64,000 nucleotides of DNA from Galbibacter pacificus (lineage in GTDB: Bacteria > Bacteroidota > Bacteroidia > Flavobacteriales > Flavobacteriaceae): NCBI RefSeq assembly GCF_029603165.1, contig NZ_JAQSVC010000003.1, forward strand, positions 434,001-498,000. The letters run 5' to 3'. A model generated the notes under the pieces. It searched no databases and was not told the origin of the DNA. It saw only the letters and a list, made by a program, of their open reading frames with translations. A program made the position numbers and the translations under genes. This document shows positions 19,185 to 28,374 of this stretch, in pieces (position 1 is the first letter of the stretch; each line of letters starts with the position of its first letter).

Positions 19185-19223
19185 AAAAGCCGGAGCCTGA
19201 CCTTAGTCAACGCCCCGGCTTTT
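19185..19223 (-). terminator. Terminator after the lipocalin-like gene
   Basis: AAAGCCGG at 19186-19193 pairs with CCGGCTTT at 19215-19222. On the minus strand the stem is followed by a T run, so it ends the transcript of the gene at 19251-19802. Confidence 0.8.
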
Positions 19224-19250
19224 CAACCTAAAACTTAACTATAATTTTTA

Positions 19251-19802
19251 TTAGTTCTCTTCTTCTGGTGCGGGCTCTTCTGCTCCGGCCTTGGTATAAG
19301 TAAGCGTTATTTGTGTTTGGATTACTTTTCCGTCTACATCTTCGATACGCACGTTGGAATCAATCGTATAGCTTGTTCTTTGTGCATCAAAATCCAACGC
19401 TAGAATGTCCTCAAAACAGTTGTAAACAAGTCCCAACGTATCTCCTCCAAGTTTCCATGTTCCGGCAATAGACCCGGCACCTTCACAATCTTCCTCGTTT
19501 TGACCTGCACTGTATGTAAAAGTCCTGTCGGAATTATATTCGTATACCTGATCGTTTTGGCAAGCGGTTTGTTGTGCAAATATATCCGTACTTGGGTTGT
19601 CTTCGTCATCATCGGTGAGGTCTACTTCTTCATCGGCTTCTATGGCCGACAATCTCCATTCTCCTACAAATGCTGTTTCAGCTTCAGACAAAGCTCCCGT
19701 ATAATCCGGAACACAATTGTCAGAATCGTCGTCCGTACAGCTTACAAATACACCCATAAGGGCAACAAACAACGTTGTTGCAATTAGTTTTTGATTTTTC
19801 AT
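19251..19802 (-). CDS. Lipocalin-like lipoprotein
   Basis: The 183-residue product has a lipoprotein signal (MKNQKLIATTLFVALMGVFVSC) with C22 as the lipidated residue, followed by an acidic linker. The mature part fits the lipocalin-like beta-barrel pattern of Bacteroidota lipoproteins: 'FVGEWRLSAIEA' early, 'FTYSAGQ', 'SIAGTWKLGGDTLGLVY' and 'ITLTYTKA' at the end. Function unknown. It probably faces the periplasm or the cell surface; the Asp-rich segment after the cysteine resembles surface-export signals of Bacteroidota lipoproteins, which is inference. Confidence 0.8.
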   Translation of the reverse strand: MKNQKLIATTLFVALMGVFVSCTDDDSDNCVPDYTGALSEAETAFVGEWRLSAIEADEEVDLTDDDEDNPSTDIFAQQTACQNDQVYEYNSDRTFTYSAGQNEEDCEGAGSIAGTWKLGGDTLGLVYNCFEDILALDFDAQRTSYTIDSNVRIEDVDGKVIQTQITLTYTKAGAEEPAPEEEN

Positions 19803-19898
19803 TTTTTGCTATTAAGTTTTGTTATTCAACCTATAGAAGCGAAAAACGAAAAAAGGTTGCGTACATACTTGTTAATTTTTATAAGAAATTACGCGTTG

Positions 19899-20363
19899 CT
19901 ACCAAATTTCCAGAATGGTAAACTTTGAAGATTGAAAAGAGACAATGTCTTTGTTGGTTTTTCCAACAAGTAATTTACCAATTGGCGACTGTGGTGAAAT
20001 ACAATAGATTTTTAAATTGTTTATGATTATTTCTCCTAAGGAAACTGCAATAAAATAAGTATGTTCACTTGTTTTAACCAAACTCCCAATAATTACCTTT
20101 TTATTACTTTCTTCGGAAGTTCTATTGAAATTGATACGCGAAAATGTTTGAAGCATTTCTTCAATTTCCTTTAAGCGAAATCCTGCTTTTTCACGTTCCA
20201 ACTGAAGCATGGCACGGCCGGTTTCATGCTTGTCGCCCGCACTGCTTTTTGTCTCAGAGGCCAAAGATTCTTCAATACTCTTGATGCTTTTCTGTATTTG
20301 GTACATCCTCTTGTTTAAAAGCGCAAGGCATTCTTTTATGAGTTGTTGTTTAATTTCGTCCAT
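19899..20363 (-). CDS. GreA/GreB-like protein
   Basis: This 154-residue protein has an N-terminal coiled coil (roughly residues 1-75, with 'AGDKHETGRAMLQLEREKAG') and a C-terminal domain with 'SPIGKLLVGKTNKDIV', which matches the 'SPIGRALLGK' region of transcript cleavage factors. The tip residues of true GreA are not clearly kept. Flavobacterial homologues are sometimes misnamed 3-oxoacyl-ACP synthase. It probably binds the RNA polymerase secondary channel, which is inference. The mtgA gene lies 15 bases downstream of its stop in the same direction of the strand map, read before it. Confidence 0.75.
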   Translation of the reverse strand: MDEIKQQLIKECLALLNKRMYQIQKSIKSIEESLASETKSSAGDKHETGRAMLQLEREKAGFRLKEIEEMLQTFSRINFNRTSEESNKKVIIGSLVKTSEHTYFIAVSLGEIIINNLKIYCISPQSPIGKLLVGKTNKDIVSFQSSKFTILEIW

Positions 20364-20378
20364 AATTATTACTATGTT

Positions 20379-21065
20379 TTACTTCGGCAACGAAAAAGCT
20401 CCATAATAACCCATTTGAGTCACGATCCATTCTTTTCTTTGCTGAATATAGTTTGATGCCGGCGCAGCTTTCATTTTTAACGGGTTTGGCAATATGGCCG
20501 CAATGGCAGCAGCTTCGTATTTTGACAGCCCCCCTGCTTTTTTATGAAACCAATATTGAGAAGCGGCCTCGGCACCATAAATACCATTCCCCATTTCGAT
20601 GCTGTTTAAATACACCTCCAAAATATGTTCCTTGCCCCAAAGTTGTTCTATTAAAAATGTAAAATACACTTCAAATCCTTTACGTATCCAACTACGGCCC
20701 GGCCATAAAAATACATTTTTAGCGGTCTGCTGACTTATGGTGCTGGCACCACGAAGCTTTCCGCCATCGGAAGCTTTATTGATTACCTTTTCGATTGCCT
20801 GAACATCAAAACCATTGTGGTAAACAAATTTTTGGTCCTCACTACAAATCACCGCCAATTGCAGGTTTTTGGAAATTTTATCCAACGCAATCCACTCATG
20901 TTTCCATACAATCGCTTTATCCGATTGTTTTTGTTGAATGCTTCTTATTACCATAAGGGGTGTAACTGGCACCGGAACCCATTTATACAAGAGTACAAGC
21001 CCCAAGCTAATTATTACAAACCAAACCAATAGCTTAAAAATAAAACGCAGTAATTTTTTAAACAT
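20379..21065 (-). CDS. mtgA: Monofunctional peptidoglycan glycosyltransferase MtgA
   Basis: MtgA polymerises lipid II into glycan strands. The 228-residue protein has one N-terminal membrane anchor (residues about 8-30) and the family 51 transglycosylase motifs: E76 in 'ICSEDQKF', 'RGASTISQQTAKN', 'WIRKGFEVYFTFLIE' and 'LEVYLNSIEMG'. The start overlaps the end of the FAD oxidoreductase gene by 8 bases, so the two are coupled. Length is typical. Confidence 0.96.
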   Translation of the reverse strand: MFKKLLRFIFKLLVWFVIISLGLVLLYKWVPVPVTPLMVIRSIQQKQSDKAIVWKHEWIALDKISKNLQLAVICSEDQKFVYHNGFDVQAIEKVINKASDGGKLRGASTISQQTAKNVFLWPGRSWIRKGFEVYFTFLIEQLWGKEHILEVYLNSIEMGNGIYGAEAASQYWFHKKAGGLSKYEAAAIAAILPNPLKMKAAPASNYIQQRKEWIVTQMGYYGAFSLPK

Positions 21066-22188
21066 GTTCTATAGTTATTTTTGCCAATTCTTCGCCTACT
21101 TGGGCGCCAATGGCTATACCCATACCCCCTAAACGGACCCCACAAAAAATATTGTTTGAAAGTGCCTCTATAATAGGTTTCTTTATACTTCCAACACCCA
21201 TAATACCACTCCACGAATAATCTATTTCGGAGACTGTATTTGGTAAGATAACTGTTTTTAGAATTTCTTTTAACTTATTTTGAATTGTTTCGGTCGTCCC
21301 AAATTCTGCGGTTGCTTCTTTTTTAAAATCTAAATTTCTACCGCCGCCCAGAAGAATGCGGTTATGTATGTTCCTGAAATAATAATATCCTTTATCCAAA
21401 TGAAAACTCCCTTTTATATGAAGGTTTTTTATCGGTTTGGTAATAAGTACTTGGGCACGGGCCGGTTGTATGTCCTCAAATTCTTTCAATGAGAGAAAGC
21501 CATTGGTAGCCAGGCACAATTTTTGGGTATAGAAGTTGGTAAGGTCGGTTTGTACCTCAACATGGGAACCGGCATCATCATAACCGAGCATTTCTGTGCC
21601 ATATAAAATTTTAATCTTTTCTTTAATGCATTTTGAATAAAGTGCATACATCATTTTCCCGGTATCAATCTGCCCTTCAAAAGCATTTGCCATATAATAA
21701 TCTTGGATTCCCGCAAAACCAAAGGAATTCTTTTCAACGGAGAAAACTTCTTTTTTAAACAAGGGGAATAAAAGGTTATTAATCCGATTTCTGTTTTCCA
21801 AACAGGCCTCATAAAGCTCCGGGTTGCCTTCTTGAAACAACTCAAATCCGCGATGGTGCCTGTAACCGATACCTTTGCTCCCAAGACCTTTTTTAAGTTT
21901 TTGCAATCCCAGGTACCGCTTTTCAACCAGGCTCACCATTGCTTCTTCGGTTTGCGTATTAAGATCGTCCAGCAATTCTGAAATGCTTCCAAAACAGGCA
22001 AATCCCGCATTTTTAGTACTGGCTCCTCTGGGAAGCAACCCGCGCTCCAAAACCACGATTTTGTTTTTTGGATATTTTTTGCGAAGCGACAAAGCACAAT
22101 GGAGCCCTACAATACCACCACCGATTATTGTAAAGTCTACCTTGGAAAAATAGGTTTCCTGCTCCCAATATGACAATTGAAATGACAT
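21058..22188 (-). CDS. FAD-dependent amino-acid-oxidase-like oxidoreductase
   Basis: The protein begins with a short lead and the FAD-binding motif 'DFTIIGGGIVGLHCALSLR', and ends with 'GMGIAIGAQVGEEL', a DAO-type C-terminal FAD contact. Such enzymes oxidise amines or amino acids such as glycine, sarcosine or proline; the substrate here is unknown. A frame start 72 bases further upstream (22260) is possible, but it abuts the U-tract of the accC terminator, so I prefer the ATG at 22188. It overlaps mtgA by 8 bases. Confidence 0.85.
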   Translation of the reverse strand: MSFQLSYWEQETYFSKVDFTIIGGGIVGLHCALSLRKKYPKNKIVVLERGLLPRGASTKNAGFACFGSISELLDDLNTQTEEAMVSLVEKRYLGLQKLKKGLGSKGIGYRHHRGFELFQEGNPELYEACLENRNRINNLLFPLFKKEVFSVEKNSFGFAGIQDYYMANAFEGQIDTGKMMYALYSKCIKEKIKILYGTEMLGYDDAGSHVEVQTDLTNFYTQKLCLATNGFLSLKEFEDIQPARAQVLITKPIKNLHIKGSFHLDKGYYYFRNIHNRILLGGGRNLDFKKEATAEFGTTETIQNKLKEILKTVILPNTVSEIDYSWSGIMGVGSIKKPIIEALSNNIFCGVRLGGMGIAIGAQVGEELAKITIEHV

Positions 22189-22260
22189 ATCCCTAAGGTA
22201 AACATATTTTTGGTGATTCCTATATTGATGTTGACTTTGTCCCAGGTCTTGGACTACCAT

Positions 22261-22291
22261 AAAAAACGACCTACAAATACTGTAGGCCGCT
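22261..22291 (-). terminator. Terminator of the accB-accC transcript
   Basis: On the minus strand GGCCTACA pairs with TGTAGGTC around a five-base loop and runs into a T6 tract at 22261-22266. It sits 29 bases after the accC stop. Confidence 0.8.
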
Positions 22292-22319
22292 TATTGTTTA
22301 CTATAGAAAAAGAGGATCT

Positions 22320-23672
22320 TTACTCCTCTTCCATGGGTTTCATTTTAAAGGTTTCCATAAACTTGGTGGTGTAATTACCGGAAACATAATCTGGCTCGTC
22401 CATTAACTGCCTATGGAAAGGAATGGTTGTTTTTATCCCTTCGATTACAAACTCGTCCAAGGCGCGTTTCATTTTATTGATGGCCTCTTCTCTTGTTTGG
22501 GCTGTTGTTATCAACTTGGCTATCATCGAATCGTAATTGGGCGGGATAATATATCCGCTATACACATGTGTGTCCAAACGCACACCATGTCCACCGGGAG
22601 CATGCAACGTAGTGATTTTGCCTGGCGATGGCCTAAAATCGTTATAAGGATCTTCTGCATTGATCCTACACTCAATAGAATGTAGTTTCGGAAAGTAATT
22701 TTTCCCTGAAATAGGCACTCCGGCGGCTACCAGTATTTGCTCTCGGATTAGGTCGTAATCTATTACCTGTTCCGTAATAGGGTGCTCTACCTGGATACGG
22801 GTATTCATTTCCATAAAATAGAAGTTCCGGTGTTTGTCCACCAAAAATTCTACGGTCCCGGCTCCTTCGTATTTTATATATTCGGCGGCTTTTACGGCAG
22901 CTTTCCCCATTTTTTCACGGAGTTCATCGGTCATAAAAGGGGACGGTGTTTCTTCCGTAAGCTTTTGGTGTCGACGCTGCACCGAGCAGTCTCTTTCTGA
23001 AAGATGGCAAGCCTTACCAAATTGATCTCCCACAACCTGTATTTCTATGTGCCGCGGTTCTTCAATAAGTTTTTCCATGTACATCCCGTCGTTTCCAAAG
23101 GCTGCACCTGCTTCTTGCTTGGCACTTTCGTATGCTTTTTGTATGTCTTCTTCTTTCCAAACGGCTCGCATCCCTTTTCCTCCACCGCCTGCGGTGGCCT
23201 TTAGCATAACGGGATAGCCCATTTCTTTTGCCAATTTCTTGGTTTCCTCTAAAGATCCCAATAACCCGTCTGATCCAGGCACTGTTGGTACCTTAGCTGC
23301 TTTCATGGTTGCTTTTGCACTTGCCTTGTCTCCCATTTTTTCAATCATTTCAGGTCCGGCACCTATAAATTTTATGCCGTGCTCTTTACAAATTCTTGAA
23401 AAATTAGCATTTTCTGACAGGAAGCCATACCCCGGATGAATCGCATCGGCATTGGTAATTTCTGCAGCTGCAATAATATTGGATATTTTAAGATATGAAT
23501 CTTTGCTAGGTGCAGGGCCAATGCAGACGGCCTCATCGGCAAAACGAACGTGTAAGCTTTCTTCATCTGCTTTAGAATACACGGCTACTGTTTTAATCCC
23601 CATCTCTCTGCAAGTTCGAATTACACGAAGTGCAATTTCGCCTCTATTTGCAATCAATATTTTTTTGAACAT
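22320..23672 (-). CDS. accC: Acetyl-CoA carboxylase biotin carboxylase subunit
   Basis: AccC carboxylates biotin on AccB with ATP and bicarbonate, the first half of malonyl-CoA synthesis. The 450-residue protein shows the ATP-grasp glycine loop GGGGKGMR at 162-169, '[11 protein letters not shown]' near 79-89, and the catalytic '[14 protein letters not shown]' near 285-300. The length and the C-terminal domain are typical. It follows accB after 91 AT-rich bases and ends at a clear terminator. Confidence 0.97.
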   Translation of the reverse strand: MFKKILIANRGEIALRVIRTCREMGIKTVAVYSKADEESLHVRFADEAVCIGPAPSKDSYLKISNIIAAAEITNADAIHPGYGFLSENANFSRICKEHGIKFIGAGPEMIEKMGDKASAKATMKAAKVPTVPGSDGLLGSLEETKKLAKEMGYPVMLKATAGGGGKGMRAVWKEEDIQKAYESAKQEAGAAFGNDGMYMEKLIEEPRHIEIQVVGDQFGKACHLSERDCSVQRRHQKLTEETPSPFMTDELREKMGKAAVKAAEYIKYEGAGTVEFLVDKHRNFYFMEMNTRIQVEHPITEQVIDYDLIREQILVAAGVPISGKNYFPKLHSIECRINAEDPYNDFRPSPGKITTLHAPGGHGVRLDTHVYSGYIIPPNYDSMIAKLITTAQTREEAINKMKRALDEFVIEGIKTTIPFHRQLMDEPDYVSGNYTTKFMETFKMKPMEEE

Positions 23673-23763
23673 CTCTTGAAACTTTAAATTATCGATTCTA
23701 AATTTTAAATTATTTTAAATGACGCACTTAAAGTCATCATTCAAAATTGAACATTCAAAATTT

Positions 23764-24270
23764 CTATGATGGGTCTACCAAAAATAATGGCTGATCGAAT
23801 TCTATAGGAGAAGAGTCGTCAGCCAATACTTTTACGATTTTACCAGATACTTCCGATTCAATTTCATTAAACAGTTTCATTGCTTCAATGATACAAAGAA
23901 CATCTCCTTTTGCAATGGTATCGCCAACTTCAACGAAATTTGGTTTGTCTGGTGATGGCCTTCTGTACAATGTCCCTATGATCGGCGACTTTATTGTGAT
24001 GTACTTACTATCGTCTTCAGTGGCTTTAACCGGAGTGGCCTCGGCCTCGGCTTGAGTTGCCGCTGGTGCCGCTGCAGGTTGTGGAGCTGTACCCTGTTGG
24101 GGCATTGGCTGATTTACAGGAATTTGTTGAACATAGGTAGTAGCTTCTCCTTTTTTGTCCTCAGACCCTGTTTTAATGGTAATCTTCACATCCTCCATTT
24201 CAAGCTTTACTTCGCTTGCGCCGGATTTTGCCACGAATTTGATTAAACTTTGAATCTCTTTTAAATCCAT
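23764..24270 (-). CDS. accB: Biotin carboxyl carrier protein of acetyl-CoA carboxylase
   Basis: AccB carries the biotin that shuttles CO2 to the carboxyltransferase. The 168 residues comprise an N-terminal helical part, a flexible linker rich in Pro, Ala and Gln (about 50-85), and the biotinyl domain with K132 in 'IIEAMKLFNEIESE', the canonical modification site. It lies between fabH and accC in the same direction, 30 bases after fabH. Confidence 0.97.
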   Translation of the reverse strand: MDLKEIQSLIKFVAKSGASEVKLEMEDVKITIKTGSEDKKGEATTYVQQIPVNQPMPQQGTAPQPAAAPAATQAEAEATPVKATEDDSKYITIKSPIIGTLYRRPSPDKPNFVEVGDTIAKGDVLCIIEAMKLFNEIESEVSGKIVKVLADDSSPIEFDQPLFLVDPS

Positions 24271-24300
24271 GATTGAGTTTTGTTAGTAATTTGAGTTCTG

Positions 24301-25296
24301 TTATGCGTTATATGCCCATTTTAAATAAATGGATCCCCAGGTAAAGCCACCGCCAAAGGCTGCAAATATTAAATTGTCCCCTTTTTTTAATTGCTTTTCG
24401 TAATCGTTGAGCAATAAAGGCAGGGTTGCCGATGTGGTGTTACCGTATTTTTCAATGTTAACCATTACGCTGGACGGATCGAGGTTTACACGGTTGGCCG
24501 TAGCATCGATAATGCGCCTGTTGGCCTGGTGTGGCACTAACCATTGGATGTCATCTTTTGTAAGGTTATTGCGAACCATTATTCTTTCTGCAACATCTGC
24601 CATATTTGACACGGCAAACTTGAAAACTGTTTTCCCGTCTTGATATACATAATGTTGCTTGTTTTTCACTGTTTCTTCTGAGGCCGGAAGTATGGATCCG
24701 CCAGCATCGATCTTTAAGAAGTCCCTGCCAATGCCATCGCTCCTTAAGTATTCGTCCTGCAAACCTAGCCCTTCTTCATTGGGCTCGAAAAGTACGGCCC
24801 CGGCGCCATCGCCAAATATAATACAGGTTGTCCTGTCTGTATAATCTATAATGGAAGACATTTTATCGGCCCCTATGAGTAATATCTTTTTATATCTACC
24901 TGCTTCTATATAACTGGAGGCGGTAGACATTCCGTATAAAAAGCTGGAGCATGCTGCCTGTAAATCGTATGAAAATGCGTTTATGGCCCCTATTTTCGAG
25001 GCTACATAAGCAGCAGTTGCCGCCACGGGTAAGTCGGGGGTTGCAGTGGCTACAATAACCATGTCTATTTCTTGCGGGTTTGCGCCGCTTTTTTGAAGTA
25101 GATCTTCTGCTGCCTTAATGGCTAGATAAGAAGTCCCTTTACCTTCTTCTTTTAAAATGTGCCTTTGTTTAATTCCAGTTCTTGAGGTAATCCACTCATC
25201 ATTCGTATCCACCATCGTTTCCAACATCTGGTTGGTCAATATATATTCGGGCACATATGCTCCTACAGCTGTAATAGCTGCTTTAAGTCTATTCAT
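24301..25296 (-). CDS. fabH: Beta-ketoacyl-ACP synthase III FabH
   Basis: FabH condenses acetyl-CoA with malonyl-ACP to start fatty acid synthesis. With the start at 25296 (MNRLKAAITAVG, preferred over 25317, which adds seven residues) the triad is C116 in 'QAACSSF', H256 in 'VPHQANRR' and N286 in 'EKYGNTTSA'. The substrate-typical 'TNDEWITSRTGI' is present. It follows rpmF and precedes accB, the usual order in Bacteroidota. Confidence 0.96.
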   Translation of the reverse strand: MNRLKAAITAVGAYVPEYILTNQMLETMVDTNDEWITSRTGIKQRHILKEEGKGTSYLAIKAAEDLLQKSGANPQEIDMVIVATATPDLPVAATAAYVASKIGAINAFSYDLQAACSSFLYGMSTASSYIEAGRYKKILLIGADKMSSIIDYTDRTTCIIFGDGAGAVLFEPNEEGLGLQDEYLRSDGIGRDFLKIDAGGSILPASEETVKNKQHYVYQDGKTVFKFAVSNMADVAERIMVRNNLTKDDIQWLVPHQANRRIIDATANRVNLDPSSVMVNIEKYGNTTSATLPLLLNDYEKQLKKGDNLIFAAFGGGFTWGSIYLKWAYNA

Positions 25297-25417
25297 AATT
25301 CGCTTAGTTTTTATCAAAAACGTGCAAAAATTCGATGAAAATCAGTCCAAATTACTAATTTTTATTCGAATAGTGGTGCAAAATAGGGCGTTTTTGACTT
25401 TTAGAAAAATTTTGAAT

Positions 25418-25450
25418 AAAAAAACTCCCACTTCTTGTGAGAGTTTTATT
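25418..25450 (-). terminator. Terminator or attenuator between rpmF and fabH
   Basis: ACTCCCAC at 25424-25431 pairs with GTGAGAGT at 25437-25444 with one mismatch, and on the minus strand a T7 tract follows. It lies 20 bases after the rpmF stop. If efficient, fabH needs its own promoter in the 120 bases that remain. Confidence 0.7.
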
Positions 25451-25470
25451 CTTTTTACTAAAATTTCATG

Positions 25471-25668
25471 TTATGCTACTTCTTCAGTAGTGTTGTCAAT
25501 AAGCACTTGGCCTCTGTAATAAAGTTTACCTTCGTGCCAGTGAGCTCTGTGATACACGTGCTGTTCCCCTGTTGTTGGGTCTGTAGCAATTTGAGGAGCA
25601 GTAGCCTTGTAATGCGTTCTTCTCTTATCTCTTCTTGTGCTAGACTGTCTTCTTTTAGGATGTGCCAT
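25471..25668 (-). CDS. rpmF: 50S ribosomal protein L32
   Basis: The 65-residue basic protein begins '[19 protein letters not shown]', the family signature, and ends '...[16 protein letters not shown]'. L32 sits near the peptidyl-transferase region of the large subunit. The zinc cysteines found in some L32 proteins are absent, as in many Bacteroidota. It follows the DUF177 gene by 9 bases, a linkage conserved across bacteria. Confidence 0.97.
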   Translation of the reverse strand: MAHPKRRQSSTRRDKRRTHYKATAPQIATDPTTGEQHVYHRAHWHEGKLYYRGQVLIDNTTEEVA

Positions 25669-25677
25669 TTTAAATCT

Positions 25678-26223
25678 TTATTTATCCGTTAATAGTTTTT
25701 TCAATTGATCCCAACGGGGATCGGTTTCACCGTCGTTATTCTTTTTTTCTTCTTTTGGTTGAAACTCTTCCAGTTTCTCCAAGATCTCTGTCGATAAAGT
25801 CCCGTCTTTCACCCCTGGGTGTACCCTTTTGCTGGGAACCGAAAGTACGATCATCTCATAAATGTATTGTGCTACATTTATTTGATGCTCGCCATGGGGG
25901 ATTATAAGGATTTCTTCGTTTTCATCGTTATATTCCTCCCCGAACTTTACCAATAAGTGAAGCTTTCCTTTTATTTTTTGGTCGTACGGCTCATTGGACA
26001 AATCGCAATTTACGTTTACAGACCCTTTGTTTTCAAAGGTTAACTCCAGCATGTTGCTTTTTTTGTCCAATATAAGTTTAACCTTTACGTCTGCATTGTT
26101 ATACTCGTCGAACTCGAAAGCATCAAAGAACTTTTTCTTAATTTCAAAATCGAACTGGTGTTTTCCTTGTTTTAATCCTACAAAAGGAATCTCAAACTCC
26201 TTAAACTTCTTCATTGTAAACAT
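25678..26223 (-). CDS. DUF177 (YceD-like) protein
   Basis: The 181-residue protein belongs to the DUF177/YceD family, implicated in 23S rRNA metabolism in plants and bacteria and nearly always next to rpmF. Typical marks are 'KKKFFDAFEFDEYNNADVKV', the beta strand 'VNVNCDLSNEPYDQ' and the acidic 'EEYNDENEEILIIPHGE', followed by a C-terminal 'DPRWDQLKKLL'. The usual CxRCL cysteines are reduced to one. It is 9 bases upstream of rpmF. The real start may be the second methionine (MKKFKEF). Confidence 0.9.
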   Translation of the reverse strand: MFTMKKFKEFEIPFVGLKQGKHQFDFEIKKKFFDAFEFDEYNNADVKVKLILDKKSNMLELTFENKGSVNVNCDLSNEPYDQKIKGKLHLLVKFGEEYNDENEEILIIPHGEHQINVAQYIYEMIVLSVPSKRVHPGVKDGTLSTEILEKLEEFQPKEEKKNNDGETDPRWDQLKKLLTDK

Positions 26224-26313
26224 CAGTTTTAAAAACCTTACTCCTTAATTATAAGGCGGGTGCAAAGATATAAATTTTTATTTATGATAATAATCTTATT
26301 AACTTTTTTTTGT

Positions 26314-27360
26314 TTATAACTTTCCTGTCGTCTTTTCTAAGGGATTTTTGGTTAATTCGTTGTATTCTTCTCTATTTCTATATATTGAAATTGCCGTAAA
26401 AACGGCTTCTTCAAACGATTTATGGTTGGCCTCTCCTTTTCCTGCAATTTCAAAGGCGGTTCCATGGTCGGGAGAGGTGCGCACTTTGGACAGTCCGGCC
26501 GTATAGTTCACCCCTTTTCCAAACGATAAGGTCTTAAACGGGATTAAGCCCTGATCGTGATAAGATGCCAAAATAGCATCAAATTGATGGTGTAGCCCGG
26601 AACCGAAAAAACTATCGGCGGCATAAGGACCGTATACCAGTTTCCCGCTGTCGTTTATTTTATTGATTACGGGGCGCAATACCTCATCGTCTTCTTTGCC
26701 AATGACACCATTATCCCCTGTATGTGGATTGATGCCCAAAACAGCAATCTTTGGTTTACGTACCCTAAAATCCTGTACCAAAGAATTATATATTTTATTG
26801 ATTTTCCCTTCTACCAATTTTGGGGTTATCTTATTGCTTACTTCTTTTACGGGCACGTGGTCTGTTAACAATCCTACTTTTAGGTCATTGGTAACCATAA
26901 ACATTAATGCCTCTCCTTCGAGCTCTTGCGCAAGGTAATCTGTATGGCCCGGAAACTTAAATTCTTCCGACTGTATGTTGTGTTTGTTTATAGGAGCGGT
27001 CACCAATACGTCTATTTCGCCGTTCTTTAACGCCGTTACGGCAGCCTTTAACGATAAAAAAGCATATTTCCCTCCTTCTTCGGTCTCTTTTCCCGGCTCT
27101 ATGTTCGGGGTTTCTTTCCATACATTTACCACATTGAATTTTCCGGCGACTACCTTGACTGCCGAATCTATACCGTTATAAGCAAGGTTCATGTCGAGCA
27201 TTTTACGCTGGTAATTTATCACCTTGGTAGAACCAAAAATAACAGGAGTGCATAATTCCAACATTCTATTGTCTTCAAAGGTCTTTAAAATTACCTCGCA
27301 CCCAATTCCGTTTAAATCCCCAATGGAAATCCCTACCTTTATGTTATCGTCGTTTTTCAT
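26314..27360 (-). CDS. pdxA: 4-hydroxythreonine-4-phosphate dehydrogenase PdxA
   Basis: PdxA oxidises 4-phosphohydroxy-L-threonine in pyridoxal phosphate synthesis. The 348-residue protein shows 'ISIGDLNGIGCEVI' at the start, 'TAPINKHNI' with 'FPGHTDYLAQ', a metal-site histidine in 'GINPHTGDNG' and 'ASYHDQGLIPFKT', and 'RTSPDHGTAFEIAGKG' near the end. It diverges from ribE across 267 bases, and the two share a cofactor-biosynthesis theme. Confidence 0.96.
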   Translation of the reverse strand: MKNDDNIKVGISIGDLNGIGCEVILKTFEDNRMLELCTPVIFGSTKVINYQRKMLDMNLAYNGIDSAVKVVAGKFNVVNVWKETPNIEPGKETEEGGKYAFLSLKAAVTALKNGEIDVLVTAPINKHNIQSEEFKFPGHTDYLAQELEGEALMFMVTNDLKVGLLTDHVPVKEVSNKITPKLVEGKINKIYNSLVQDFRVRKPKIAVLGINPHTGDNGVIGKEDDEVLRPVINKINDSGKLVYGPYAADSFFGSGLHHQFDAILASYHDQGLIPFKTLSFGKGVNYTAGLSKVRTSPDHGTAFEIAGKGEANHKSFEEAVFTAISIYRNREEYNELTKNPLEKTTGKL

Positions 27361-27627
27361 CTGTTTTTAATTTTAGGTTTTTTGGGAAACAGCTTGTTTT
27401 TTAATTTTCCGTTTTCCCGAACCGGCACGCAAATTTGGTCATCTCTTTTGACGTATGGCCCAAAAACACCCCTATGCTGGTTTTAACCTTGCATGCCCTT
27501 GCCCTCTATCCCCTACTTAAACAAATAACTATTGTAGTTTGCGGTACTATTTAGTAGGTTTGTTATTGTATTTGCGACTAACCATTTTACTTATGGACAT
27601 ATGCAAATTTAATTAATAAAAATAGAA

Positions 27628-28224
27628 ATGTTTACGGGAATTATAGAAGAGTTGGCATTGGTCACCAATATTGTAAAGGATGAAGAAAATATACACCTTA
27701 CCATAAAGAGCACTATTACCAACGAATTAAAAATAGACCAGAGCGTTGCCCATAATGGGGTATGCCTCACGGTAGTCTCGGTTAACGGAGACGAATATGT
27801 GGTTACCGCTATTAAAGAAACCTTGGACAAAACGGCTTTGGGCAGTTTAAAGGCTGGAGATGAAATTAACTTGGAGAGGGCCATGAAAATGGGTACCCGC
27901 CTTGATGGGCACATTGTTCAGGGGCATATAGACCAGACTGGGGTTTGCAAAGGTATTGTTGACGAGCACGGAAGTTGGCGTTTCACTTTTGCTTACGACC
28001 CGGCAAAAAGCAACGTTACCATTGAAAAAGGCTCTATTACCATTGACGGCACTAGCTTAACGGTGGTAGACTCTAAGTTAGATGAATTTAGCGTAGCTAT
28101 TATTCCATATACTTTTGAACATACCCGTTTTAAAAATTACAAAATAGGCGATGTGGTAAACTTGGAGTTTGACGTCATCGGGAAATATGTTTCTAGGTTG
28201 ATGGAATTACGAAAAAACAATTGA
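27628..28224 (+). CDS. ribE: Riboflavin synthase alpha subunit
   Basis: The enzyme dismutates two lumazines to riboflavin. The 198-residue protein carries two lumazine-binding repeats: 'MFTGIIEELA' with 'VAHNGVCLTV' in the first, and 'HIVQGHIDQTG' with 'ITIDGTSLTVV' in the second. Length is typical. No FMN riboswitch is visible upstream, and no other rib gene is adjacent. Confidence 0.96.
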   Translation: MFTGIIEELALVTNIVKDEENIHLTIKSTITNELKIDQSVAHNGVCLTVVSVNGDEYVVTAIKETLDKTALGSLKAGDEINLERAMKMGTRLDGHIVQGHIDQTGVCKGIVDEHGSWRFTFAYDPAKSNVTIEKGSITIDGTSLTVVDSKLDEFSVAIIPYTFEHTRFKNYKIGDVVNLEFDVIGKYVSRLMELRKNN

Positions 28225-28374
28225 TCTGATCATTTCATTTTTTTTTGCAGGAGTGATTGAGCGCGTGTTTGAGCTCTCCCCGGTGTTTTCATCCGGAAAG
28301 CAGGTAAGTAACGAAAGCCAGGCCCGAAGACCCAATCCATGCTAAATTGGCGAGGGGTACGTCCTGAATAAAAA

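Noticed and set aside
23673-23763. Tandem ATTCAAAATT-type repeats between accB and accC
   Set aside because: Short AT-rich near-repeats of this kind occur by chance; no unit is repeated more than twice.
27361-27627. An FMN riboswitch upstream of ribE
   Set aside because: The conserved RFN core motifs are not found in this gap.
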